DNA of 48,785 bases. Origin: Bacteroidota bacterium. Its GTDB lineage: Bacteria; Bacteroidota; Bacteroidia; Chitinophagales; Chitinophagaceae. A program made the translations under genes and the position numbers. The notes under the pieces are model-generated. The model searched no databases, had not been told where the DNA came from, and saw only the letters and a program-made list of their open reading frames with translations. The stretch covers positions 1 to 48,785 of the forward strand of contig JABDAP010000005.1 in the NCBI GenBank assembly GCA_013289065.1. The letters are read 5' to 3'. Of the stretch, positions 42,933 to 48,785 are shown in pieces. The number at the start of each line of letters is the position of its first letter. Positions within the stretch are counted from its first letter, which is position 1.

Positions 42933-44315
42933 ATGCGGAGAAAATTAATTGTTTGCTCGTTTCTTTTTCTGGCAGCCTGCACAACAGTTGCTGCGCAGAA
43001 AAAGATCATACTGGAGAAACTGCGTTGCTACTCTCTCAACGGGCCGGTAATGAATTACTTCAAAAATGATGAGATCAGAAGAACCATTGCGCTAGAGCTG
43101 AATGAAACATTAAAACTTTATCAGAAAATCTCACTGGTGGATACTTCCAGGCTTATCATCGAGATCTTTCCAAACCGCGAATCGATCCATGCAGGCAACC
43201 CGGATTTTAAGGATGCAGATACTTCGCATTTACATTTATATATCGACCTGTTTGAAGTTGACCCTGCTGTTTTTTTTGCAAAACCGGAAAATGACCCGCA
43301 TGATTCTATGCTTGTAAAAAGAGCAGCAAGTTTATTTTTACTGCAAACCACATTGTTTACTGCGGATAAAAAGGTCACACTCAACGAATCACTCGATGTA
43401 GTGGTCAGCCCTTCCGAAACTCCCGGCATCGGCATTTTATACAGCAACAGTTTTCCATACAGGAATTTATTGCTTACGCCGAAGGGTTTTACAGAAATGC
43501 TGAAAGCCGCTACCAATCTGCTCTTTGATCCAAAGAATGAACTGATCCAGGTAGAAATGAAAGCTGCGCCCGCTTATTTTGCAGATAATTATATCCTTGC
43601 CAAAACAACAGATCAGCCGAGAACATATGTAACTATGAACAAAAACATCAGCACGTACCATTACAAAGGAGAGAATGAAATGATACGGCTCGGCGATGCG
43701 GTCTATGAAGAAATCAAGATCAAAGGAAAAAAAGCAGAGAAGTATCCGGATGATCTTACCAATGCGATCCGGGAGGCAAAAAATTTCGCAAGCTCTGATT
43801 TTGTTTTTCTTCGCCAGGATTGCCGTGATGTATTGCGTGATAAAAATTATCTCATAAAAATGACCGTACAGGTAGACCCTGACAATCCTACACCGATGGG
43901 CGAGCTTTTTACTTTTACTGATTTTTTACCCGGAAGTTTTCATTATTTATTATCAGAAAAAGATACGCTGGCCCGTTTCATTATTCAGAAAAAAGTTCCT
44001 GATAAAGAGAAAAAAATTTATGCGGGGAAAATATCCAATGGTTACGACAGCACTTCTCTTTTTACATTTAATACGGATCCGGGCTGGGCGATCATTTATG
44101 ATTATGTAGTTACGGGTACGATCGGCAGGTATGCATTCCAGATCAAATGCAGCGGGTTCAGGAATACGGTCAAAGAAATATATGTAAATAAAAAACTGGC
44201 CTGTATTGCACAGGGAAAATTTAACCCTGAAAAATTTGTTGTTTTTGATGCATCTTTATCCCCCGAATTATTGAACCAGTTATTGATGATCGGGTTCAAC
44301 CGGTTTTTTGAATAA
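42933..44315 (+). CDS. Exported protein of unknown function
   Basis: A 460-residue protein (ATG 42933; ATG 42930 also possible) with a signal sequence RKLIVCSFLFLAACTTVAAQ. The LAAC segment could be a lipobox, or the AAQ a type I cleavage site; both are plausible. The body has no motif I recognise: YSLNGPVMNYFKNDEIRRTIALEL, many short beta strands. It is 15 bases before xth, so the two may be cotranscribed, though no functional link is obvious. Confidence 0.7.
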   Translation: MRRKLIVCSFLFLAACTTVAAQKKIILEKLRCYSLNGPVMNYFKNDEIRRTIALELNETLKLYQKISLVDTSRLIIEIFPNRESIHAGNPDFKDADTSHLHLYIDLFEVDPAVFFAKPENDPHDSMLVKRAASLFLLQTTLFTADKKVTLNESLDVVVSPSETPGIGILYSNSFPYRNLLLTPKGFTEMLKAATNLLFDPKNELIQVEMKAAPAYFADNYILAKTTDQPRTYVTMNKNISTYHYKGENEMIRLGDAVYEEIKIKGKKAEKYPDDLTNAIREAKNFASSDFVFLRQDCRDVLRDKNYLIKMTVQVDPDNPTPMGELFTFTDFLPGSFHYLLSEKDTLARFIIQKKVPDKEKKIYAGKISNGYDSTSLFTFNTDPGWAIIYDYVVTGTIGRYAFQIKCSGFRNTVKEIYVNKKLACIAQGKFNPEKFVVFDASLSPELLNQLLMIGFNRFFE

Positions 44316-44330
44316 CCAAAATCAAACAGT

Positions 44331-45098
44331 ATGCGCATCATTTCTTATAATGTAAACGGCATCCGTTCTGCTATTAAAAAAGGTTTTATTGACTGGCTAA
44401 AAACAAATCCCGCAGATATCATTTGTTTGCAGGAAACCAAAGCAACAAAAGAGGATCTTGATTATGCCGGGATCGAAGCGCTTGGTTACCAGACATACTG
44501 GTTCTCCGCACAGAAAAAAGGTTACAGCGGTGTGGCCATTTTTACAAAAATAAAACCTGATCATATTGAATACGGGCATGCAATAGAACAAAGCGATTTT
44601 GAAGGGCGTGTGATACGCGCCGATTTTGGCGATATCACTTTGATCAATGCATATTATCCATCCGGAACCAGCGGCGATGAAAGACAGACATATAAGTACC
44701 AGTGGCTCGATGAATTTTTTGAATACTTACAGCAACTGCGGAAGAAAAGGCCAAAGCTGATCGTGGTAGGCGATTACAATATTGCGCATACCGAAGTGGA
44801 TATCCATGACCCGAAGGGAAATAAAAAATCTTCGGGGTTTTTGCCTGAAGAAAGGGAATGGATGACGAAATTTTTACAAAATGAATGGATCGATACTTTC
44901 AGGGAACTGAACCCTACAGCTATTGGCGCTTATTCGTGGTGGAGCCAACGTTTTCCTACGGTTAGATTACAGAACAAAGGATGGCGCATCGATTATATCT
45001 GTGTAACCAAACCCTTAAAAGCACAGGTAAAAGCTGCGTGTATTTATCCTGATGTGAAGCATAGCGATCACTGCCCGATATACGCAGAAATTAGTTAG
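44331..45098 (+). CDS. xth: Exodeoxyribonuclease III
   Basis: A 255-residue AP endonuclease/exonuclease. Motifs: MRIISYNVNGIRSAIKKG, ICLQETKA (catalytic Glu), GDYNIAHTEVD (metal-binding Asp/Asn), WRIDYICVT and the catalytic SDHCPI. It repairs abasic sites and 3' blocks. Normal length. An AT-rich inverted repeat follows at 45091-45185. Confidence 0.96.
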   Translation: MRIISYNVNGIRSAIKKGFIDWLKTNPADIICLQETKATKEDLDYAGIEALGYQTYWFSAQKKGYSGVAIFTKIKPDHIEYGHAIEQSDFEGRVIRADFGDITLINAYYPSGTSGDERQTYKYQWLDEFFEYLQQLRKKRPKLIVVGDYNIAHTEVDIHDPKGNKKSSGFLPEEREWMTKFLQNEWIDTFRELNPTAIGAYSWWSQRFPTVRLQNKGWRIDYICVTKPLKAQVKAACIYPDVKHSDHCPIYAEIS

Positions 45099-45185
45099 TA
45101 ATTAATAATTAGTAGTTAGTAATTATTAAACTATACTAACCTGCTGGTTTCAATTACTAATTATTAACTACTAATTACTAATTAA
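45091..45185. repeat. A/T-rich inverted word-repeat (TTAGTAATTA family)
   Basis: Left arm 45091-45127 is TTAGTTAGTAATTAATAATT words; right arm 45152-45185 is the mirrored ACTAATTATTAACTACTAATT. It ends xth and runs to 5 bases before DUF4286's start. Confidence 0.85.
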
Positions 45186-45190
45186 CCATC

Positions 45191-45496
45191 ATGTTCATCT
45201 ACAACGTAACCATTAAAGTAACCTGGTCCATTCATGAACACTGGGTGAAATGGATGAAAGAAAAGCATATTCCCGAAGTGATGAGTAAAAACTGTTTTAT
45301 TGAAAACCGTTTTGCGCGTTTACTGGATATTGAAGAAGATGACGGCCCAACTTTTTCCATACAATACACGGCAGAAAGCAGGGAACAATATGAACGGTAT
45401 ATTGATCTGTATGCAGCTGAATTAAGAAAGGATCTCATTAACAGCTGGGGCGAAAATTTTGTAGCGTTCCGCTCATTAATGGAACTTGTGCATTGA
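45191..45496 (+). CDS. DUF4286-family protein
   Basis: A 101-residue soluble protein: MFIYNVTIKVTWSIHEHWVKWMKEKHIPEV, RFARLLDIEEDDGPTFSIQY, ELRKDLINSWGENFVAFRSLMELV. This is the DUF4286 (ferredoxin-like, ABM-domain shape) family of Bacteroidota; no function is known. Preceded by a long A/T-rich hairpin. Confidence 0.88.
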   Translation: MFIYNVTIKVTWSIHEHWVKWMKEKHIPEVMSKNCFIENRFARLLDIEEDDGPTFSIQYTAESREQYERYIDLYAAELRKDLINSWGENFVAFRSLMELVH

Positions 45497-45752
45497 GTGT
45501 GGATAGTTTCACTAATTCATTTTGGTAATCACAAATCTTCCTTATATTCCGCTGAAACTCGCTCAGGCATTGAATTTCAGCGATACAATCTCAAAATCCT
45601 TTGCCAGCAAGCATTTCAGCGATTCTGACATAACAGAAGCGTTGTAACAGCTCGGCATAAATTCCTGCCAAATCCTTTGTTCATAGGTGTTTTGCGCGAA
45701 ATAAAGAAATGCAAAAAATAATAAAAATATTTTGTTGATTGAGAAAAGCGAA

Positions 45753-45760
45753 TAAATTTG
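45753..45760 (+). promoter_or_regulatory. -7 box TAAATTTG, hup
   Basis: Perfect TAnnTTTG with a -33 TTTG at 45731-45734 (18-base gap). Predicted leader of about 25-30 bases to ATG 45793. A textbook strong promoter. Confidence 0.78.
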
Positions 45761-45792
45761 TTGCTGTTATTAAAATCATTAAAAACACATCT

Positions 45793-46062
45793 ATGAACAA
45801 AGCTGAATTAATTGCTCAGATCGCTGAAGATGCCGGCGTAACAAAAACACAAGCGAATGCTGCTTTAGATTCTTTTGTAGCCGCAGTAACCAAAACACTG
45901 AAAAAAGGTGACAAAGTTACCTTGGTAGGATTTGGTACTTTTTCTGTGTCTAAACGTGCTGCACGTACCGGACGTAACCCACAAACCGGTGCTGCGATCA
46001 AGATCAAAGCTAAAAAAGTTGCTAAATTCAAAGCTGGTAAAGAATTGAGCGCTAAGCTCTAA
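45793..46062 (+). CDS. hup: HU-family DNA-binding protein
   Basis: An 89-residue [48 protein letters not shown] (the beta arm with Arg-Asn-Pro) and [16 protein letters not shown]. It bends and packs DNA. The 18 extra in-frame residues upstream lie across the promoter and are not part of it. Strong promoter at 45753 and strong terminator at 46084-46109; highly expressed gene. Confidence 0.97.
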   Translation: MNKAELIAQIAEDAGVTKTQANAALDSFVAAVTKTLKKGDKVTLVGFGTFSVSKRAARTGRNPQTGAAIKIKAKKVAKFKAGKELSAKL

Positions 46063-46083
46063 TTGCCTGGGCAAACCGAATTG

Positions 46084-46109
46084 AACCCCGCATAACGCGG
46101 GGTTTTTTT
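46084..46109 (+). terminator. Rho-independent terminator, hup
   Basis: AACCCCGC (46084-46091) pairs with GCGGGGTT (46097-46104), loop ATAAC, followed by a T-run to 46109. Confidence 0.95.
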
Positions 46110-46116
46110 ATTTCTG

Positions 46117-46124
46117 TATCTTCG
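46117..46124 (+). promoter_or_regulatory. -7 box TATCTTCG, thx
   Basis: One mismatch to TAnnTTTG, 26 bases before the thx ATG (46151). Confidence 0.55.
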
Positions 46125-46150
46125 CTACATTAAATCATAAAAACACAATC

Positions 46151-46276
46151 ATGGGAAGGGGCGACAAAAAAACCGCAAAAGGAAAAAGATTTCAAGGCTC
46201 ATTTGGTAAAAGCAGGCCGGCGAAACCGGCAAAAGCTACCAAAGCTGCAGCACCGGCTGCAGTAAAGCCTGCGTAG
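46151..46276 (+). CDS. 30S ribosomal protein bTHX
   Basis: A 41-residue, very basic protein that begins MGRGDKKTAKGKRFQGSFGK, which matches the bTHX (THX) family pattern MGKGDxxxxxGK...G.yGK.RP; THX binds the head of the 30S subunit. The family is usually about 26-30 residues; here the C-terminus is extended by an Ala/Pro/Lys tail (AKPAKATKAAAPAAVKPA). It lies 41 bases after the hup terminator with its own -7-like box, and ends at TAG 46276. Confidence 0.88.
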   Translation: MGRGDKKTAKGKRFQGSFGKSRPAKPAKATKAAAPAAVKPA

Positions 46277-46294
46277 TAATATTTTGGAAAGTAT

Positions 46295-46347
46295 AATTGG
46301 GAAATTTTGGAATTGAAAGTATAACTCAATTCCAAAATTTCCCAATT
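46295..46347. repeat. Perfect 22-bp inverted repeat
   Basis: AATTGGGAAATTTTGG...TTGA (46295-46316) is exactly complementary to 46326-46347, with a 9-base loop. Between convergent thx and the Tat-exported PLP gene. AATTTTGG words also occur just outside both arms. Confidence 0.95.
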
Positions 46348-46367
46348 CCAAAATTTCAAAATCAATT

Positions 46368-47663
46368 CTATTTCTTTCTTCCGGCAATTTCCTCAATTGC
46401 CAAAACAAGTTTATCCAGATCCTGTAGTTTTGTATATACGTGCGGCGTAACGCGCACGCAGGAAATGTTTTCCCAAACAATAGAAGTTGTATGGATTTTA
46501 TAACTGTTGAATAGTGCAGCGTCCAATTCGCCGGGCGTCATTCCATCAACCGTTACACCACAGATGGCACATGCATATTCGGGTTTGAATGATGTATGGA
46601 TCTTTACTTTGGGAATATCTTTTACTTTTCCCGCCCAATAATTTTTCAGGTAACGGATACGTTCTTCTTTTCGTTTGTTACCGATCGCATTCTGAAAATT
46701 AACCGCTTCGCCAATTCCCTGTTCTATCGGAAAGCTGCGCGTACCAAGGGTTTCAAACTTTCGGATGTCTTCACTATGCGGCTTATCATTACAGGTAAGC
46801 GGCCAGATCTTTCCTATCTTTTCTTTTTTGATCCACATCATTCCGCTGCCGATGGGTGCGCTTAAAAATTTATGCAGGCTCGTTCCAAAATAATCGCAGC
46901 CCAGATCAGGTATTTTAAAATCCAGTAATCCAAAAGAGTGTGCGCCGTCAACAATTACTTCCAGCCCATGCCGCTTCGCCATGTCCGTGATCTTTTTCAC
47001 CGGCATGATCTGTCCCATCCAGTTAATGATATGTGTTACATGCAGGATCTTTGTTTTAGGTGTGATCGCTTTTTCAAAAGCAGCCACGATCTCATCATCA
47101 TTCTCAATGGGAAAATCAAAACTCAGCTGCGTGTACACAATGCCTTCACGCATTGCCCGTTGCCGCCATGCCTGTACCATGTTTGGATAATCCTGTTTGG
47201 TGCCGATCACTTCATCGCCAGCTTTCAGATCCAGCCCATAGATCACTGTATTCAATGATTCGGTTGCATTCCTGTTCACTGCAATTTCTTCGGGCGAACA
47301 TCCTGCCAATACTGCCAGTTTTTGCCGGAGCGGTTCGCGTCCCTGGTCAAGAATACGCCACATATAATAAGACGGCCCTTCATTCGATAATCGATTATAC
47401 CGCTCCACGGCATCCTGCACAACTCTTGGCGAGGGGCTCACGCCGCCATTATTCAATATGATCAGGTTAGAATTTACAGAATACGATTGCTGTATCACGC
47501 TCCAGTAGTCTTCATCCGTTGCCGCTTCCTGTGGAGAAAGATGGTCGATCTTACGCGAAGCATCTTCCCATGATGCCGCATGTAACTGGTTAAACAGGCT
47601 GTTTGCTGAAAATGCGCCTGCCAGTAATCCTACCTGCTGTATAAATTTTCTACGTGGTTCCAC
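46368..47663 (-). CDS. Tat-exported aminotransferase class V-fold enzyme
   Basis: A 431-residue PLP enzyme of the isopenicillin-N epimerase-like branch. An N-terminal twin-arginine signal (PRRKFIQQVGLLAGAF) predicts export as a folded holoenzyme. VDGAHSFGLLDF binds PLP and the Schiff-base lysine is in TSLHKFLSAP. ILNNGGVSPSPRVVQDA is the typical start of the mature domain. The substrate is unknown. A cytoplasmic relative lies at 3014-4144. The 3' end abuts the 22-bp inverted repeat. Confidence 0.88.
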   Translation of the reverse strand: MEPRRKFIQQVGLLAGAFSANSLFNQLHAASWEDASRKIDHLSPQEAATDEDYWSVIQQSYSVNSNLIILNNGGVSPSPRVVQDAVERYNRLSNEGPSYYMWRILDQGREPLRQKLAVLAGCSPEEIAVNRNATESLNTVIYGLDLKAGDEVIGTKQDYPNMVQAWRQRAMREGIVYTQLSFDFPIENDDEIVAAFEKAITPKTKILHVTHIINWMGQIMPVKKITDMAKRHGLEVIVDGAHSFGLLDFKIPDLGCDYFGTSLHKFLSAPIGSGMMWIKKEKIGKIWPLTCNDKPHSEDIRKFETLGTRSFPIEQGIGEAVNFQNAIGNKRKEERIRYLKNYWAGKVKDIPKVKIHTSFKPEYACAICGVTVDGMTPGELDAALFNSYKIHTTSIVWENISCVRVTPHVYTKLQDLDKLVLAIEEIAGRKK

Positions 47664-47691
47664 TTTGTATGATTGAAGAAGTAAGTTAAGA

Positions 47692-47765
47692 ATAGTTCAT
47701 GGGTCATAGTTCATGGCCAATGAAAAAAATCCCGCGATGAACCATGATCTATGAGCCATGACCTA
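47692..47765. repeat. Inverted word-repeat, GTCATAGTTCATGG family
   Basis: Left arm 47692-47716 (GTTCATGGGTCATAGTTCATGG) and right arm 47742-47765 (CCATGATCTATGAGCCATGACC) are imperfect mirrors. Its right end runs into the -7 box TATCTTTG (47764-47771) of the small membrane protein, so the repeat covers the -33 region. Confidence 0.85.
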
Positions 47766-47771
47766 TCTTTG
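47764..47771 (+). promoter_or_regulatory. -7 box TATCTTTG
   Basis: Perfect TAnnTTTG, 17 bases before ATG 47789. Confidence 0.65.
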
Positions 47772-47788
47772 CATTGAAACAGGAACCC

Positions 47789-48031
47789 ATGAGGAAGAGG
47801 TCTATCTACACATTTTTCGTTTTTCTTTCAGCGTTCAGCGTTGAGCTTGTAAAAGCGCAATGTTCTATCTGTACCAAAACGGCTTCTCAATTGGGCCAGG
47901 GCCCTGCAAGCGCATTGAACTCCGGTATTTTATATTTGGCCGCCGCGCCCTTTGCCATCATGGGTTATATCGGATGGAGATGGTGGAAGAATGAAAAAGA
48001 ACTGAATAAAGACGAAACCTCCAATATGTAA
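47789..48031 (+). CDS. Small exported/membrane protein with CSIC motif
   Basis: An 80-residue protein (ATG 47789): signal peptide RSIYTFFVFLSAFSVELVKAQ, then CSICTKTASQLGQGPASALNSG, one membrane segment (ILYLAAAPFAIMGYIGW) and a basic tail. The CxxC after the signal cleavage could bind metal or form a disulfide. The pattern is familiar in Bacteroidota, but no function is known. The next tiny gene follows 9 bases later. Confidence 0.72.
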   Translation: MRKRSIYTFFVFLSAFSVELVKAQCSICTKTASQLGQGPASALNSGILYLAAAPFAIMGYIGWRWWKNEKELNKDETSNM

Positions 48032-48040
48032 ACAGCTTCT

Positions 48041-48214
48041 ATGTCACTCTTCTTTTTCCTGCGTTTTATCCTGATCAATTTTCTCCTGGTGGGTTGGCTG
48101 TTCTATCAACTTTTATACAAAAGAAAAAAATGGCGCGAAATTAAAGATGATGCAATGGCTGTTCTCTTTTTTGTTTGTGTTTGGACAGGGATCGCTTATT
48201 TCTTTACGAGTTAG
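48041..48214 (+). CDS. Tiny two-helix membrane protein
   Basis: A 57-residue ORF from ATG 48041 to TAG 48214. Two membrane segments (FFFLRFILINFLLVGWLFYQLL and MAVLFFVCVWTGIAYFF, each read in part) flank a basic loop YKRKKWREIKDD. Starts 9 bases after the previous gene, same strand, so probably cotranscribed with it. Family not recognised; it is real-looking because of the operon position and clear hydrophobic pattern. Confidence 0.65.
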   Translation: MSLFFFLRFILINFLLVGWLFYQLLYKRKKWREIKDDAMAVLFFVCVWTGIAYFFTS

Positions 48215-48229
48215 TGTTCTCGAAATTAT

Positions 48230-48288
48230 AAGCCGCAGATTCGCAGATTGGATTGATTCTTCAGGAGCAATCTGCGAATCTGCGGCTT
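48230..48288. repeat. Perfect 20-bp GCAGATTC inverted repeat
   Basis: AAGCCGCAGATTCGCAGATT (48230-48249) is exactly complementary to 48269-48288; the loop is 19 bases. Same word family as 13648-13702, 35 kb away. Between the two tiny membrane genes and the convergent meaB. Confidence 0.95.
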
Positions 48289-48311
48289 AATTTTTTAAAC
48301 AGAACAATTAG

Positions 48312-48785
48312 TTATTCAAAGCCATACCGCTTAATAAATTGATACAAATTCACCTCTCCCGATCCCGCCAATTCATTTTTCAATGCATGTTTATTAATAT
48401 CATGCATCCTTTTTTGCTGAATTAAATGATAGGCTTTTTCAGCCATCAGCCAGTATTTTTTGTCGCTGCTTTGTATTTGCTGCTGATGTGCTGTTATCTT
48501 TTCAAACAACTCATCAATTCCTTCTTTCTGTGATGCGATGGTTTTTACGATCGGGATCTCTGCAGTTGATCTGTTGAATGCCGGTGCAAGCATCATCCGT
48601 AAATTTTTTACAAATACATCTGCATCGGGCCTGTCGGATTTATTTACCACAAAAATATCTGCGATCTCCATCAACCCCGCTTTCATCGTCTGCACTTCAT
48701 CACCCGATTCCGGTACAACCACTACCGCTGTTGTATCTGCGAGGCCTGCTATTTCAATTTCACTTTGCCCTACGCCAACTGTTTC
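48312..48785 (-). CDS. meaB: MeaB/ArgK-type GTPase, C-terminal part
   Basis: About 157 C-terminal residues of the G3E GTPase that guards methylmalonyl-CoA mutase and its adenosyl-B12 cofactor; the gene runs off the right edge. Visible: ETVGVGQSEIEIAGLADTT (switch region), the base-recognition motif VVNKSDRP, and the helical dimerisation tail (KKYWLMAEKAYHLIQQKRMHDIN). Supports methylmalonyl-CoA/B12 metabolism, in line with B12-dependent MetH in the window. No partner gene is visible in the window. Confidence 0.93.
   Translation of the reverse strand, partial: ETVGVGQSEIEIAGLADTTAVVVVPESGDEVQTMKAGLMEIADIFVVNKSDRPDADVFVKNLRMMLAPAFNRSTAEIPIVKTIASQKEGIDELFEKITAHQQQIQSSDKKYWLMAEKAYHLIQQKRMHDINKHALKNELAGSGEVNLYQFIKRYGFE

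Noticed and set aside
1..48785. tRNA genes
   Set aside because: Scanned for the T-loop GGTTCGAATCC type and cloverleaf spacing; the only near hits (for example near 16503) are inside coding sequence.

Overview
The window looks like a chromosomal segment from a Bacteroidota bacterium, most likely the family Chitinophagaceae. This rests on gene families typical of that phylum: DUF5777 and DUF4286 proteins, the Ig-like 'CANILPPSGGPRD' lipoprotein, PorT-like beta-barrels, a bTHX ribosomal protein, a small Ssb, PspC/PadR and split methionine synthase genes. It also rests on the promoter style: at least 18 genes carry the Bacteroidota -7 box TAnnTTTG, or a one-mismatch form, often 4-8 bases before the start codon. 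No tRNA, rRNA, CRISPR array, prophage or insertion-sequence transposase was recognised. The species assignment is inference; nothing in the window names it.

Layout. 1-2145 (minus): N-terminus of a SWIM-domain (probably SNF2 helicase) protein, ComB, Ssb. 2400-5862 (plus): GNAT acetyltransferase, class V PLP enzyme and lipoprotein in an overlapping operon, then a zinc-ribbon protein. 6044-11104 (minus): RlpA, GcvT, then a PspC envelope-stress type operon led by a tiny protein and a PadR repressor, with a 23-bp operator-like palindrome over its promoter. 11423-16321: ArsC-like phosphatase, YvlD-type membrane protein, an active/inactive M16 protease pair and a retropepsin-PDZ protein. 16470-25359: MqnC (futalosine menaquinone pathway), ECF sigma/anti-sigma/outer-membrane module, L,D-transpeptidase, SerS, GcvH, and a second ECF sigma/RskA/VanZ module. 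25708-34652: radical SAM-SPASM enzyme, MarR, GHL10 hydrolase, UvrD-like helicase fused to a RecB-like nuclease, Ig-like lipoprotein, RecR. 34821-41986: OB-fold/YceI/DUF5777 cassette, then methionine synthase split into two genes with an ASCH-domain gene between them and a long structured leader in front. 42121-48785: LOG protein, a secreted protein, Xth, DUF4286, HU, bTHX, a Tat-exported class V PLP enzyme, two tiny membrane proteins, and the C-terminus of MeaB.

How they fit together. Most of it is housekeeping: one-carbon metabolism (GcvT, GcvH, MetH halves, MeaB), DNA repair (RecR, Xth, UvrD-nuclease, Ssb), envelope maintenance (RlpA, L,D-transpeptidase, GHL10, PspC, two ECF modules) and secreted proteolysis.

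The most unusual signal is not a gene. Almost every intergenic gap holds a near-perfect inverted repeat, and many are built from one short 'word' repeated a few times and then mirrored. Word families differ from gap to gap, and some recur tens of kilobases apart. Other points worth following are a candidate bistable RNA in the metH leader, a (GTAACAA)n tract ending at the recR start codon, and the ASCH gene translationally coupled to the metH C-terminal half.
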